Below the pieces are notes generated by a model. That model did no database searches. It saw nothing but the letters and a program-made list of their open reading frames with translations, and had not been told where the DNA came from. Below are positions 46,242 to 55,565 of a stretch of DNA of 64,000 bases, piece after piece. How positions within the stretch are numbered: the stretch's first letter is position 1; every line of letters begins with the position of its first letter. A program made the translations under genes and the position numbers. The stretch spans positions 1-64,000 of the forward strand of contig NZ_SNYV01000015.1 in assembly GCF_004363245.1 (NCBI RefSeq), written 5' to 3'. Origin of the DNA: Sphingobacterium yanglingense (lineage in GTDB: Bacteria; Bacteroidota; Bacteroidia; Sphingobacteriales; Sphingobacteriaceae).

Positions 46242-46605
46242 AATTTAAATTATTTATTTGTTTTATGGTTTACTTCTAGAGCAGCAAATCCATCCTACAG
46301 ATAGCTGCTAGTTATTTAATGGTTAATAGGGAATGCTCCGTATTAATAACGAAATTAGGGAAGCTATATCTAATGATATAGTACAATGGATTCAATAATA
46401 TTGAACTTTTAAGGCTAAAAAAGCTATAACTCTAATCTTTAAAACAAGCTAAAGCATATCAATTGGCTGTTTCATCCCCTTATTGGATTGAGAAAGGAAA
46501 ACTTTGGACAAAACAATAAATAACTAACAAACAACATGTTAGCAAACAAAAACTAAAAAACCATGAACTTTGGATTCAAAAAATATGACACCATTGTTCA
46601 AAACT
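46242..46605. promoter_or_regulatory. Upstream region of susC with two short palindromes
   Basis: 364 bp between the AraC gene stop and the SusC start, no gene seen. It holds CTATATC-TAAT-GATATAG (46364-46381) and the perfect 7-1-7 repeat TTCAATA-A-TATTGAA (46391-46405), about 125-165 bp upstream of the SusC ATG. Both are candidate binding sites for the neighbouring AraC protein. No clear -7 TAnnTTTG box was found on the minus strand. Confidence 0.4.
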
Positions 46606-47475
46606 TTACACAATGATCTGTTGCTTCTTGTATAATCGTTTGTATTCTAGCGGAGTTATACCTTTTGCCCGTTTAAATACCCGGTAAAAATAAGACAAAC
46701 TGTTAAATCCGCACTGTTCTACCAGATCAGAAATTGGGACTTCCTGTCGTAGTAAGCGAACTGCCATATTAATTCTATAATCCAGCAAATAATCTGTAAA
46801 ACTCATTGTAGTCGTCGCTTTCAGAAAACGAGAAAATGTAGACTTACTCATCGCAAACTCAGTCGCGACCTGAGGAAGACTAAGCTCGCTTCCAATATTA
46901 CGCGAAATATAATCCTGCAAACGACTCATTAACAAATCGTTGCTACTCAACATAGATACATTTGTTTTTGACAATTCTCTCAAGTCATTCCCCTTAGACA
47001 ACTCATAGAGAATAATGAAGAGTTTCATAACGGAATAAAAACCGTCTCTCTCCAAAGTAATAATCCGTAACAATGGCAGAACTCTTTCGATAGTTTCATG
47101 TCCAAAAACCACTCCCCTTGACGCTCTTGATATCAACTTCTGTACACTTTGAAATTGTCTTTTATCAAGACATTGTTCTATAAGAGACGGATGAAACTGG
47201 ACCGTGATTTCATGTATATCTACGCTCTGACAATCTCCATCTATCCAAGCATGCTTTAGCTCTGGATTCGCTATAAGTACGAGATCTTTTTCACCAATTG
47301 TCTCTATCGAATCGCCAATAATACGCTTTGCTCCAGATGCCCCTTCCACATAGTTCAACTCAAACTCAGGATGTATATGTACAGGAAATGTAAATGAGCT
47401 TTTTCGTCTATCGAATACCACAAAACAATCTTCATTAGATAGCGGAGACTTTTCTCTGAATATATCTGAACGCAT
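46606..47475 (-). CDS. Cupin-type AraC-family regulator of the adjacent PUL
   Basis: 289 residues. The N-terminal cupin (SFTFPVHIHPEFELNYVEG) binds an effector. The C-terminal AraC helix-turn-helix pair contains LPQVATEFAMSKSTFSRFLK and the ISDLVEQCGFNSLSYFYRVF segment, followed by KGITPLEYK. It is encoded directly upstream of, and in the same direction as, the SusC gene. It is therefore the likely local activator of the PUL in response to a mono- or disaccharide. Confidence 0.9.
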   Translation of the reverse strand: MRSDIFREKSPLSNEDCFVVFDRRKSSFTFPVHIHPEFELNYVEGASGAKRIIGDSIETIGEKDLVLIANPELKHAWIDGDCQSVDIHEITVQFHPSLIEQCLDKRQFQSVQKLISRASRGVVFGHETIERVLPLLRIITLERDGFYSVMKLFIILYELSKGNDLRELSKTNVSMLSSNDLLMSRLQDYISRNIGSELSLPQVATEFAMSKSTFSRFLKATTTMSFTDYLLDYRINMAVRLLRQEVPISDLVEQCGFNSLSYFYRVFKRAKGITPLEYKRLYKKQQIIV

Positions 47476-47528
47476 AATCTTGTTTAAATTTGGTTATTCT
47501 AAAGGTAGGAAATTAAACCAAAACAATC

Positions 47529-48653
47529 CTACTTTTTCCTTCCCCACCAAATCATAAAACCTGTAATAGGCAACATAATACAGATCAAGCTAACCAAAAA
47601 ATAAAGATATCGACCGGCTATACCCAGTATCGATCCGGTATGTAGATCATAATTCATAGCCCGGAGGCGAGTTCCCCATCCCTGCTCATCCTCATAACGG
47701 ATGATATCCACAGCCTTGCCCGAATATTGGTCAAAATTATACTTATCACTCTGGTACAATTTTTCTGCTCGGACCACCTCCGCATTAAAAAATCCTTTTT
47801 CAGATCTTGGAAAACTGAAATAGACCTTATTTTCCTTGCTCAGTGTTCTGTCCAGTCTGCTCCATATCTGGTCGGTCACCTCTTCTATCGGGAGTATCCC
47901 GGAAGGGCTCAGTACCTCCGTTTTCTTCTGCTCCAATCCACCATTCAACAATTGTTGCACATTCGTATCAAAGCCTTTAAATCCCCATATGATAGCCGAA
48001 TAACTGATAAGCAGCAAAGGGATAGTCGAGTAGAAGCCTGCCACCTTATGGAAGTCAAAATTCAACCGTTTCATATTACGGGTTCTTTTGATCAAAAACA
48101 TCCATTTGGCCGACTTTTTAGTGAGCTTACGAGGTATCCATATAACCAAACCGGACAATAGTACCACCAATAATACTACCGTAGCATAACCTGTTATAGG
48201 TTTCCCTATTTTCTCTCCCAGCCACAACCTTCTATGCAGATTGAGCACGAGTTCGAAGAAATCCTTTTTCGCATCCTCCACATAGACTACATCTCCCGAA
48301 TAGGGATCTACATATACACGTACATAGTATTCATAATACCCCCAGTAGGTCCACGCTTCCGCATTTATCTTCATTGATCGAAAGACATAAGTACGCTTTG
48401 GATCTCCTGACACCTCTACTCTTCTAGATTTCGTTTCCCAAGGAAAGGCACTTTCAGCAATTGCTTTAAGCTCCGACATGGGCCGTTTCTGATCCTTGAC
48501 CTCTGCGACATAATATCGATCAGAATGGAGATAATTCTTGATTTCCTGCTCAAAAGCAAGAATACAGCCCGTGATAGCCAAAATGACAACTATGGCCCCG
48601 GACAACAGTCCGAGCCATAGATGTATTTGATGTATTATCGTTCTAAGCTTCAC
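47529..48653 (-). CDS. PepSY-TM domain inner-membrane protein, siderophore uptake cluster
   Basis: 374 residues, four main membrane helices (about 11-33, 148-170, 205-228, 343-367). Conserved histidines near the helix ends: IHQIHLWLG, NLHRRLWLGEKIG, FDFHKVAGFYS, NYDLHTGSILGIAGR. It is a paralogue of the PepSY-TM protein at 18015-19085. It lies 5 bp after the TonB receptor gene, so the two are translationally close. Likely a haem-containing ferric-siderophore reductase; this is inferred. Confidence 0.87.
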   Translation of the reverse strand: MKLRTIIHQIHLWLGLLSGAIVVILAITGCILAFEQEIKNYLHSDRYYVAEVKDQKRPMSELKAIAESAFPWETKSRRVEVSGDPKRTYVFRSMKINAEAWTYWGYYEYYVRVYVDPYSGDVVYVEDAKKDFFELVLNLHRRLWLGEKIGKPITGYATVVLLVVLLSGLVIWIPRKLTKKSAKWMFLIKRTRNMKRLNFDFHKVAGFYSTIPLLLISYSAIIWGFKGFDTNVQQLLNGGLEQKKTEVLSPSGILPIEEVTDQIWSRLDRTLSKENKVYFSFPRSEKGFFNAEVVRAEKLYQSDKYNFDQYSGKAVDIIRYEDEQGWGTRLRAMNYDLHTGSILGIAGRYLYFLVSLICIMLPITGFMIWWGRKK

Positions 48654-48658
48654 GTTTT

Positions 48659-51073
48659 CTAAAAACGAAGACCCAGTTGTAACGCAAAATTGCGAGGCAT
48701 CTGCGCCACGACTACCCCCTGTCCAGCAAAATATTCTGTATTTGTCAAGTTGTTCATGCGTAGCCCTATCCTATATTTCTCCCGTTCAAACGAAACCGAA
48801 GCATTCACCAAAGTATAAGCCGGGAAAATGAACTGCCCAGTAGCAGCATGATCCACCGTGATCTGCTCGCCGACTCTATTCACGCCAAGACCTAAGCCTA
48901 TCCCGTGCAACGCCTTGCTCTGGAATACATAGCTCGTCCAAGAATTGAATACATGCGCTGGACCTGCTGACGCTGGTCTACGACCATTCACTTTATCATC
49001 TGCTTTCTGGAATTTGCTGTCATTATACGTATATCCCGTTATAATATTCAAGCCACGCACCGGATTCGTTATCAACTCAAACTCCAGTCCCTTGCTACGT
49101 TGCTCCCCATCCTGAATCGTTATATTATAATCCTTACCACCTTGCGTCACCGAAATATCCCGAGTCATATTATTGACCGTGATATCATAATATGATGCCG
49201 TAAAGTTGAAGCGATTGTTCCAAAAATTGGTTTTCACCCCAGCTTCCCATTGATTAGCCGACTGCGGTTTCATGATATCCGTATACCCCTCCAACCCCTT
49301 ATTATCAACAGGAGCTACGTTACTAAATCCATTCATATAGTTGGCATACGCAGAGAGACGGTCCTTCAGCACCTGATAGACCATACCAAACTTTGGCGAT
49401 ACAGCAGTCTGCTCATAATCTCCACTCCGCACATTGGTATTTAGATTGAGCTGTCCTCGGGAGTTAAAATGATCTACACGCAGACTGAGCAATGTCGTCC
49501 AGCGATCTGTCAGATACAACACATCCGACACATAGGCTCCATACACATTACTAGACGAATAGGTACGCACCATATTTGCTTTTGATTGCTGTATACGTGC
49601 TGTCGCCAATTCCCGGGATATAAATCCATAATCACTCGCCAGATTCTGTCCATTTATCGTATCAAATTTGACGATCGGCGAATGGTTATTACGCAGCGAT
49701 TGATTGAAATAATCAAGACCAATCAATAATTTGTTCTTGACACGTCCGATCTGGAAAGTACCATTAAAGTTCTGCTGAATACTCGTTGAGCTCGCCTCTG
49801 AATTATTAAACTGTACATTACGCTCCAACTGAGCATCACTGTCATTTCCACGAATAAACTGATACTGATACAATCCCTCCGTCTTACGGAAGTTTCTCGA
49901 TATAATAGTCTGCGAGGTCCAATTGTCCGAGATGCGATAGCTCGCCTCACCTTTTACATTCGTGGCCGGAGCCTTCAAGGTCATATCATTATTTGAATAA
50001 GACCTACTCCAGTCAAATCCAAGTTCTTTTGGAGTCCGTGCAAAAAATGGACGCGTCCTACTCAGGAAAATAATAGGTGTATTCGTACCCTCATAGTTAT
50101 AGATCTGCGCTCCCAGGTTGAATCGCAAGCGGTCATTCACCTGATAACTAAAACTAGGTGCTGCAAAGAATGATTTTCTAAACTCAGCATCCCTAAATCC
50201 GTTCTGATATTGATATGCAGCATTCATTCTAAAAAGCGTCTTTCTATCCGAAGTTACCGGACCATGTATATCCGCGGTCAATCTATTCAGGTTAAAGCTT
50301 CCCATAGTATACGAGACCTCACCACCAAAATAATCCTGAGGCTTCTTAGATACAATATTGATCAATCCACCAAAAGAAGTTACCGTACCTCCATACAATG
50401 TACCTGACGGCCCCTTGATCACCTCGATACGTTCCACGTCCGCAGGGTCGATTTCCCCATTGGTCGTAGCCGGTACCCCATCCACCATCGATACCTTAGT
50501 CGGGAATCCGCGCAGGTTGTAATAAAAACTACCATCTCCACTTCCTCTGCCTGGGCTGCCCTGCATCTTGATCATCCCCGGCACATTGCGTATTACTTCC
50601 GAAAGATCCGTCGTCACCTGCTCTTTCATCAGCGACTGGTTGATACTGGTATACGCCTGCGGATTCTCCATATAGGATAGCGGCATCTTGGCCACCGTCG
50701 TACTATCACGCTCCAGGAACTTATTACGGCGATAACCATATACAGTCACCCCGTCCAGATTATTCATTTTCTTGATGACATAAATTGCCGGTAGTATTGT
50801 CTCAGACGACTTGATCTCTATATGCTCACGGATGATCTCCACATCATTGATCGTAGCCTGCAGCACATAATGCCCCGCAGCTAATCCATCCAGGTAAAAC
50901 TCTCCTGCGGCATTCGTTCTAGCCTGATGAGCCGTATTCAACACCCGCAAGAGAGCATCTTTGACAGGCATCCCTTCCGACATCAAGATCGTCCCTTTGA
51001 TCCGTTCCTGTTTCTGTGCCGATACTGTTAGGGATAGTAAGCAGCATAAAAAAACTGATAAAACTAGTTTCAT
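48659..51073 (-). CDS. TonB-dependent siderophore receptor
   Basis: 804 residues: signal peptide (1-19), carboxypeptidase-regulatory-like domain (about 25-100), plug (TTDLSEVIRNVPGMIKMQG...NLRGF, VERIEVIKGPSGTLYGG), and a FhuA/FecA-type barrel ending FALQLGLRF. It has no STN signalling domain, although ECF sigma and anti-sigma genes stand just upstream. Iron-siderophore uptake is inferred from family and from the PepSY-TM neighbour. Confidence 0.88.
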   Translation of the reverse strand: MKLVLSVFLCCLLSLTVSAQKQERIKGTILMSEGMPVKDALLRVLNTAHQARTNAAGEFYLDGLAAGHYVLQATINDVEIIREHIEIKSSETILPAIYVIKKMNNLDGVTVYGYRRNKFLERDSTTVAKMPLSYMENPQAYTSINQSLMKEQVTTDLSEVIRNVPGMIKMQGSPGRGSGDGSFYYNLRGFPTKVSMVDGVPATTNGEIDPADVERIEVIKGPSGTLYGGTVTSFGGLINIVSKKPQDYFGGEVSYTMGSFNLNRLTADIHGPVTSDRKTLFRMNAAYQYQNGFRDAEFRKSFFAAPSFSYQVNDRLRFNLGAQIYNYEGTNTPIIFLSRTRPFFARTPKELGFDWSRSYSNNDMTLKAPATNVKGEASYRISDNWTSQTIISRNFRKTEGLYQYQFIRGNDSDAQLERNVQFNNSEASSTSIQQNFNGTFQIGRVKNKLLIGLDYFNQSLRNNHSPIVKFDTINGQNLASDYGFISRELATARIQQSKANMVRTYSSSNVYGAYVSDVLYLTDRWTTLLSLRVDHFNSRGQLNLNTNVRSGDYEQTAVSPKFGMVYQVLKDRLSAYANYMNGFSNVAPVDNKGLEGYTDIMKPQSANQWEAGVKTNFWNNRFNFTASYYDITVNNMTRDISVTQGGKDYNITIQDGEQRSKGLEFELITNPVRGLNIITGYTYNDSKFQKADDKVNGRRPASAGPAHVFNSWTSYVFQSKALHGIGLGLGVNRVGEQITVDHAATGQFIFPAYTLVNASVSFEREKYRIGLRMNNLTNTEYFAGQGVVVAQMPRNFALQLGLRF

Positions 51074-51203
51074 TTTAATATAAACTGAAGTTAATAATGA
51101 TATATAAAAGATAATTATTTACACTTTACGAAATCCTAAATCCATAGCAATCCCCTGCCGCTCAATAGCAGCACCATTCCTTAAGGACGGTATTTAGCAC
51201 CTC

Positions 51204-52385
51204 CTACTTAAGACGTGCGATATAGATCCCGCTTCCTCCTATTGCTTCGATTTTTGTATTTAAAATAGTTGTATTGTCCTGTACTAAAAAATGATACTTA
51301 CCATCCTCCGTTCCAAAATTGGCATAGTAAGGCCTTCCATCCACTTCGCCCACAGGATAGATTGTACCATAACGGTCTAACGAAGAGACCAGCTTAAAAG
51401 TCAATGCCTCGACATCTACCATAGCCAATCTTGTCGAACAGCTGAACCATTGGCCCGGATTTTCTGGCATCTTCCAATCCTTATCGATATACTGTACGAG
51501 GACATCTTTACCCTGTATCGCGATAACCGATATAATACGACGTGCATTTAGAACCTTTTGCAGGTCCACAAAAAAATCAGGATCAAAAGTACCATCCTTA
51601 CGTACCCGTAATAGACCTCCACTCACTGCATCCTTCTGTTCTGGTCTATAGTCCTGTATACGGGCGACATACTTTGATGGTCTATAATACAGGTCCCCAT
51701 TCGCAAAATCTTTGGCAAGATTATTATAACCTATAGTCATACGTGAATCATTGGAATACCCCACTTTTTTCGTTTTGGTATTGAATACGGCAACCTGTGC
51801 CTGATCCACAAACTTTCCTATAGCACCCGGATTAGCCCCTATAGGTAACAAAATGCGCCCATCACTCCCCAGAAAAGCGTAATATGTATTTGTACTGACC
51901 TCTATATCCTCTCCTAGCGGCAGTCTTTCCACCTCAATCTCTTCCCCAATCTCCATTGTCGAAGGATTGAATGCGACCACCTTTCCATCAGCCAAAAAGA
52001 ATACATAAGCCTCCTCATCCGAGACAAAAGCTACCGCACCAAAAGAAGCACTGCTTGCTATCCCAGCAAAAGCTATTGAGTCCGTGGCCTGGATCTTATA
52101 ACGAACATCCACCTCGTATTTGGTCAGCTGCCCCCGAGCCCCATCCCAGACATAAGGAGATCGTCCATAAGAATACATAGCGACGTTATTCCCTAACAGA
52201 TACATATCTTTAGGGTCTGCCTGTATAGGCACACCTGCATAGGCTCCCATATAGTACATCCTTCCCTTAGGCGTATTTACCCGAGTTCCGATCAGTATTG
52301 CCTCGACATCAGACTGTTTATCCCCTGAAAATGGATTACACGCCTGTAGGCAAAGCAAAGAAAATAACAGTAATCTATACATCAT
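51204..52385 (-). CDS. Beta-propeller-like lipoprotein of the iron-uptake cluster
   Basis: 393 residues; lipobox LLCLQACNP (Cys about 16). The body consists of repeated beta-rich units typical of a propeller (for example GKVVAFNPSTMEIGEEIEV, ARLAMVDVEALTFKLVSSLDRYG-type blades). Similar proteins (DUF4374-like) accompany TonB receptors and PepSY-TM proteins in Bacteroidota iron loci. It may bind a siderophore or haem at the cell surface or in the periplasm. The family assignment is tentative. Its start overlaps the stop of the anti-sigma-like gene by one base, indicating translational coupling. Confidence 0.6.
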   Translation of the reverse strand: MMYRLLLFSLLCLQACNPFSGDKQSDVEAILIGTRVNTPKGRMYYMGAYAGVPIQADPKDMYLLGNNVAMYSYGRSPYVWDGARGQLTKYEVDVRYKIQATDSIAFAGIASSASFGAVAFVSDEEAYVFFLADGKVVAFNPSTMEIGEEIEVERLPLGEDIEVSTNTYYAFLGSDGRILLPIGANPGAIGKFVDQAQVAVFNTKTKKVGYSNDSRMTIGYNNLAKDFANGDLYYRPSKYVARIQDYRPEQKDAVSGGLLRVRKDGTFDPDFFVDLQKVLNARRIISVIAIQGKDVLVQYIDKDWKMPENPGQWFSCSTRLAMVDVEALTFKLVSSLDRYGTIYPVGEVDGRPYYANFGTEDGKYHFLVQDNTTILNTKIEAIGGSGIYIARLK

Positions 52386-53029
52386 TATATCGTTTGGGCC
52401 AATACTTCTACATCCCCACTTACAAAACGGAGATAATTATCCTCTGGCGAAAGGTGTCGCTCCGCAATCAGATAATGCCTCCCTGCAATCGTTTCCAGAT
52501 AATAGGTTTCCCCAGGTTCTAGCGTATATAGCTCACCATTCGTACATTCGATAGATTTTTGCTGTTTCGAGCTGTTTACAACCTGTAGATATCCTGAAAA
52601 CTGAACTTTAACATTATCACCCTGCACCTCAATAGGTCCCCGAGCCGATGTAATGATCAATCCATCCTGAGCAGGAGTACTAAAGCCCGTATACCCCAGC
52701 TTGTGGAAAACCACTCCCCCAACCAACAGCAATAACATCGCTGCTACCAAAGGCCTGTAAAGAAGATTCTTCCTGCGTGTCACAATTCGCTTGAGATCTT
52801 TCCGCTCATCTATAGCCTGCTCCAATAGATTGTCCCATACTGCAGTCCTCATCGCTACAAGGTCAACAGGATCTAAGACATAGGTATCTACATCCGTACT
52901 GGTCAACCAATTCTCTACAGCTAGGGTCTCGGCCTCCGTGGCCGTCCCTTCATTATATCGTTGTAAAATATCTGGAGTGATTTCCAAAACAATTAAATTA
53001 TCTATACCAGGCACCATCTTGAGCCCCAC
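52385..53029 (-). CDS. Short FecR-like anti-sigma protein
   Basis: 214 residues. The N-terminal ~85 residues resemble the sigma-binding part of FecR proteins (LEITPDILQRYNEGTATEAE, TLAVENWL). One membrane helix lies at about 91-109, then a ~100-residue periplasmic beta domain. Full FecR proteins are 300-400 residues with a C-terminal domain that contacts a receptor STN domain. Here that part is short and of unrecognised type, and the nearby receptor has no STN. It likely holds the sigma factor encoded 80 bp upstream at the membrane; the signal path must differ from the classical one. Confidence 0.6.
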   Translation of the reverse strand: MGLKMVPGIDNLIVLEITPDILQRYNEGTATEAETLAVENWLTSTDVDTYVLDPVDLVAMRTAVWDNLLEQAIDERKDLKRIVTRRKNLLYRPLVAAMLLLLVGGVVFHKLGYTGFSTPAQDGLIITSARGPIEVQGDNVKVQFSGYLQVVNSSKQQKSIECTNGELYTLEPGETYYLETIAGRHYLIAERHLSPEDNYLRFVSGDVEVLAQTI

Positions 53030-53108
53030 TTGCCAGAGCTTTTAGAAGGTACTATATAAAGAGAGTTGTACAACTCCTTATTTACCCTTAGTCTAAATAA
53101 AATATTTT

Positions 53109-53642
53109 TTATACTTTTTCATCGAGACCGCCTTTTATCGTTTTCAAGGCTTTGGTAAGATGGGCTTCCACCGTTTTTTCCGCTATAGCGAGCTCTTCGG
53201 AAATTTCACGGATATTCAAGCCCTGCTCCCGGCTCATCATAAAAACAGCTTTACATTTTGGGGGCAGCTGATCCGCTATGGCGCTGATTCTATTTTTTAA
53301 TTCCTGAAAAAACACCGTTCGCTCCGTATCGTTATTAGCTTGATTCTGCTCCTGTGATATTTCATCCAGATGCTGTTGACGTCGTTGCGCTGTTTTGAGA
53401 TAATCTAGCGCCGCCAGTTTGGCCGCCCGATTTAGGTAATGCTGGATTGGGATTTCCAGTTCAATATCAAATCTTCGTTCCCATAGTTTGAGATAGATAT
53501 TCTGCACCAGTTCCTGCGTTGTCGATTTATCCCCGACCTGCCTAAAGATAATAGTAAACAGCTGATCCGACGTACAGTTATACAGCTCTTCAAAGCCCTT
53601 CGCCGTCCGAAAATCAACCATAATATTATTTCTCTCGCACAT
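53109..53642 (-). CDS. ECF RNA polymerase sigma factor (FecI-like)
   Basis: 177 residues with region 2 (LYNCTSDQLFTIIFRQVGDK, STTQELVQNIYLKLWERR) and region 4 (LPPKCKAVFMMSREQGLNIR, EISEELAIAEKTVEAHLTKA). Typical of the sigma-70-like factors paired with FecR in Bacteroidota. A -7-like TAGATTTG (53664-53657) lies 14 bases before the ATG. It is the likely activator of the downstream anti-sigma, propeller, receptor and PepSY genes. Confidence 0.92.
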   Translation of the reverse strand: MCERNNIMVDFRTAKGFEELYNCTSDQLFTIIFRQVGDKSTTQELVQNIYLKLWERRFDIELEIPIQHYLNRAAKLAALDYLKTAQRRQQHLDEISQEQNQANNDTERTVFFQELKNRISAIADQLPPKCKAVFMMSREQGLNIREISEELAIAEKTVEAHLTKALKTIKGGLDEKV

Positions 53643-53716
53643 CTTTTTATTTAGAACAAATCTAATTTAGTGCAAGTATAGAAAAAGTCTGTGAGGTAAT
53701 CCTAATTTATTTTGAA

Positions 53717-54310
53717 TTAAAAACTCTGCCCAAAACAAGTTACTAAGAGAAAGGTCATATACAAATTGATATCTTTTTCTTTAAATATCATACGGAGCGT
53801 AGATACCGCTTTTGACTTTGCAAAATAAACAGTGCTTGTTGTCGTTCCGAGTAAATCGCAGATCTCCTTTGTTTCCATCCCTTCCAGATAGGCCATACGG
53901 AATACCTCTGCCTGTTGTTTGGGTAGCTTTTCCAGCTCTTGAACAATCTGCTTTATCAATTCGATATAGATGATCTGTCCCAACATATCCCCTTCGTTTC
54001 CTTCGATGCCAGTCCAGTCATTATGCGATAGGGAGATTTTTTTTTGATATGCTGACCCCATATGATCATAACAGGCATTTCTAGTCACCGAAAACAGAAA
54101 AGATCGTATCATTTCATAGGTTTCCATTTTTTCTTTTCGCTGCCAGAGTTTACAAAACGATTCAGAGACTATCTCTTCTGAGACCTCCCTATTCTTCGTT
54201 ATTTTGTACGCAAAAAAATGTAGGGGTTCACCAAACTGAGCGATAAAATACTGCAAACCTGCTTCATGTCCAAGACATAAAATTTCTACATATTTCAGGT
54301 CATCTCTCAC
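53717..54310 (-). CDS. ECF RNA polymerase sigma factor (second)
   Basis: 197 residues from a GTG start (54310). Region 2 reads FAYKITKNREVSEEIVSESFCKLWQRKE and region 4 LPKQQAEVFRMAYLEGMETK, EICDLLGTTTSTVYFAKSKA. The tail ends with a short hydrophobic segment (LYMTFLLVTCFG) that is unusual for a cytoplasmic sigma factor. No anti-sigma gene of its own is adjacent: the next gene downstream (74 bp) is another ECF factor. It could be part of a cascade or serve a regulon elsewhere. Confidence 0.88.
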   Translation of the reverse strand: MRDDLKYVEILCLGHEAGLQYFIAQFGEPLHFFAYKITKNREVSEEIVSESFCKLWQRKEKMETYEMIRSFLFSVTRNACYDHMGSAYQKKISLSHNDWTGIEGNEGDMLGQIIYIELIKQIVQELEKLPKQQAEVFRMAYLEGMETKEICDLLGTTTSTVYFAKSKAVSTLRMIFKEKDINLYMTFLLVTCFGQSF

Positions 54311-54532
54311 GCTCTAGAGGTTTAAATAATTTGATAGCATAACTAAGTTAAGCAATATAAATCAAACGCCACAGCAGGTAAACTAAAAAAATGCACCTAC
54401 ATACAGCTAATAAATAGTTTAGTGCTAAATTAAATAAAACCAGTTAGAAAAGACACCGCCCAACGATTACATAATCATTATATAACATACTCCTAACACA
54501 AGGAGTATGTTATATCTACAGTGTTAAAAATA
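54311..54532. other. Intergenic region with terminator-like hairpin
   Basis: 222 bp between the MBL-fold gene stop and the sigma gene start, both minus strand. It contains the perfect 14-bp inverted repeat at 54481-54514; nothing else was recognised. Confidence 0.5.
54481..54514 (-). terminator. Hairpin ending the second SusC/SusD operon
   Basis: Perfect 14-bp stem (54481-54494 with 54501-54514, core CATACTCCT/AGGAGTATG) with a six-base loop, 18 bp past the last stop. A proper T-run does not follow on the minus strand, so it may stabilise the 3' end or terminate weakly. Confidence 0.6.
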
Positions 54533-55555
54533 TTACTTCAAAACACCGCCTTTCCAAACTAGCTTTTCCCCCCAAAAAGGTAAAAGGGTATTTTTACAGT
54601 CCACACCAGGAAGATGTTTCAGTGTCTGTGTAATAGAAGCCTGTCCTTTCGGGTAAGGCTTATGCCTCATTTCAATCAGATGCGATAATAGCGCATAGTT
54701 GGTTTTTACCTGCCCCTCGCCAGTTCCCAAAATATCATTCTCTCTTGGCGCCCCCCATCGTAATACAACTACATCGACAGGTCCTTCAACGTTTTTAAAT
54801 CGTCGAGGATCAAATCCAGAATCGCCACAGTGTAGCAGAGAAAAATTACCGGCATCTTCTCCACAATCAATACGAACTACAGCTACAAAGTTTGGCAGAT
54901 CTGGACTCCGCAGATGATCCGATATATCAGTTTTTAATGTAAAATTACCGATCTTATAACTTGTCGCGGTAGTCGAAAAATATGGAGCATTGTCGGCATC
55001 AAAGTTGGTTATTACCGGTTTTCCCAACTGCTTCATAGCAGCCATCAATTTCACATTAGCATGATCGCCATGGTTATGCGTGATATATAAAAAATCTAGA
55101 TATGGAGCCAATTGTTCTGCCAATCGATGATCGACATCTATTCCAAAACAACCTGAAGGTGTCTTTACCACAAACCCCATATTATACAGCATCCAGACGG
55201 ATGCCGTACCTTTTTTGACCTTTGTATGTTTTACCTCACGCAACACTTTTTCAAAAGCTAATCGATAAGCATAGAGGATAGGTTCTTTATGCTCCAATTC
55301 TTCCGCTTCTTCCTCAGATTTCTTCAGGTACTCTTTAAATGGAATATCCGAATATGGATCCGAGTACGTTTCGATTGTTTTTAGCAAAGACAATCGCTCT
55401 TCGTTCAATACCAAAGGGCTGGTTTTGTTCAACTTTTTAATAGTCTCTACTCCTACATTTACGTAGCTTTTCTGGTCTTTTTCAAAAGATCTCTTCTGTG
55501 CACTAGAAAATTGGCAAAAAGCGAGCAGTAAAATTGATAACGCGTACTTAAACAT
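54533..55555 (-). CDS. Secreted metallo-beta-lactamase-fold hydrolase
   Basis: 340 residues from the ATG at 55555, which directly precedes a signal peptide (MFKYALSILLLAFCQFSSAQ). An in-frame start nine codons earlier overlaps the previous gene and is less likely. The metal motif HxHxDH reads THNHGDH (H160, H162, D164, H165), with further ligands in ISDHLRS and LLHCGDSGF. The N-terminal ~120 residues are helical and shared with the adjacent paralogue. It resembles UlaG-like lactonases/hydrolases in fold only; the substrate is unknown. Confidence 0.83.
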   Translation of the reverse strand: MFKYALSILLLAFCQFSSAQKRSFEKDQKSYVNVGVETIKKLNKTSPLVLNEERLSLLKTIETYSDPYSDIPFKEYLKKSEEEAEELEHKEPILYAYRLAFEKVLREVKHTKVKKGTASVWMLYNMGFVVKTPSGCFGIDVDHRLAEQLAPYLDFLYITHNHGDHANVKLMAAMKQLGKPVITNFDADNAPYFSTTATSYKIGNFTLKTDISDHLRSPDLPNFVAVVRIDCGEDAGNFSLLHCGDSGFDPRRFKNVEGPVDVVVLRWGAPRENDILGTGEGQVKTNYALLSHLIEMRHKPYPKGQASITQTLKHLPGVDCKNTLLPFWGEKLVWKGGVLK

Positions 55556-55565
55556 ATTAGAAGAG

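Noticed and set aside
46364..46405. Intrinsic terminator of the AraC gene
   Set aside because: The palindromes are 200 bp past the stop, AT-only and without a T-run, so operator sites are the better reading.
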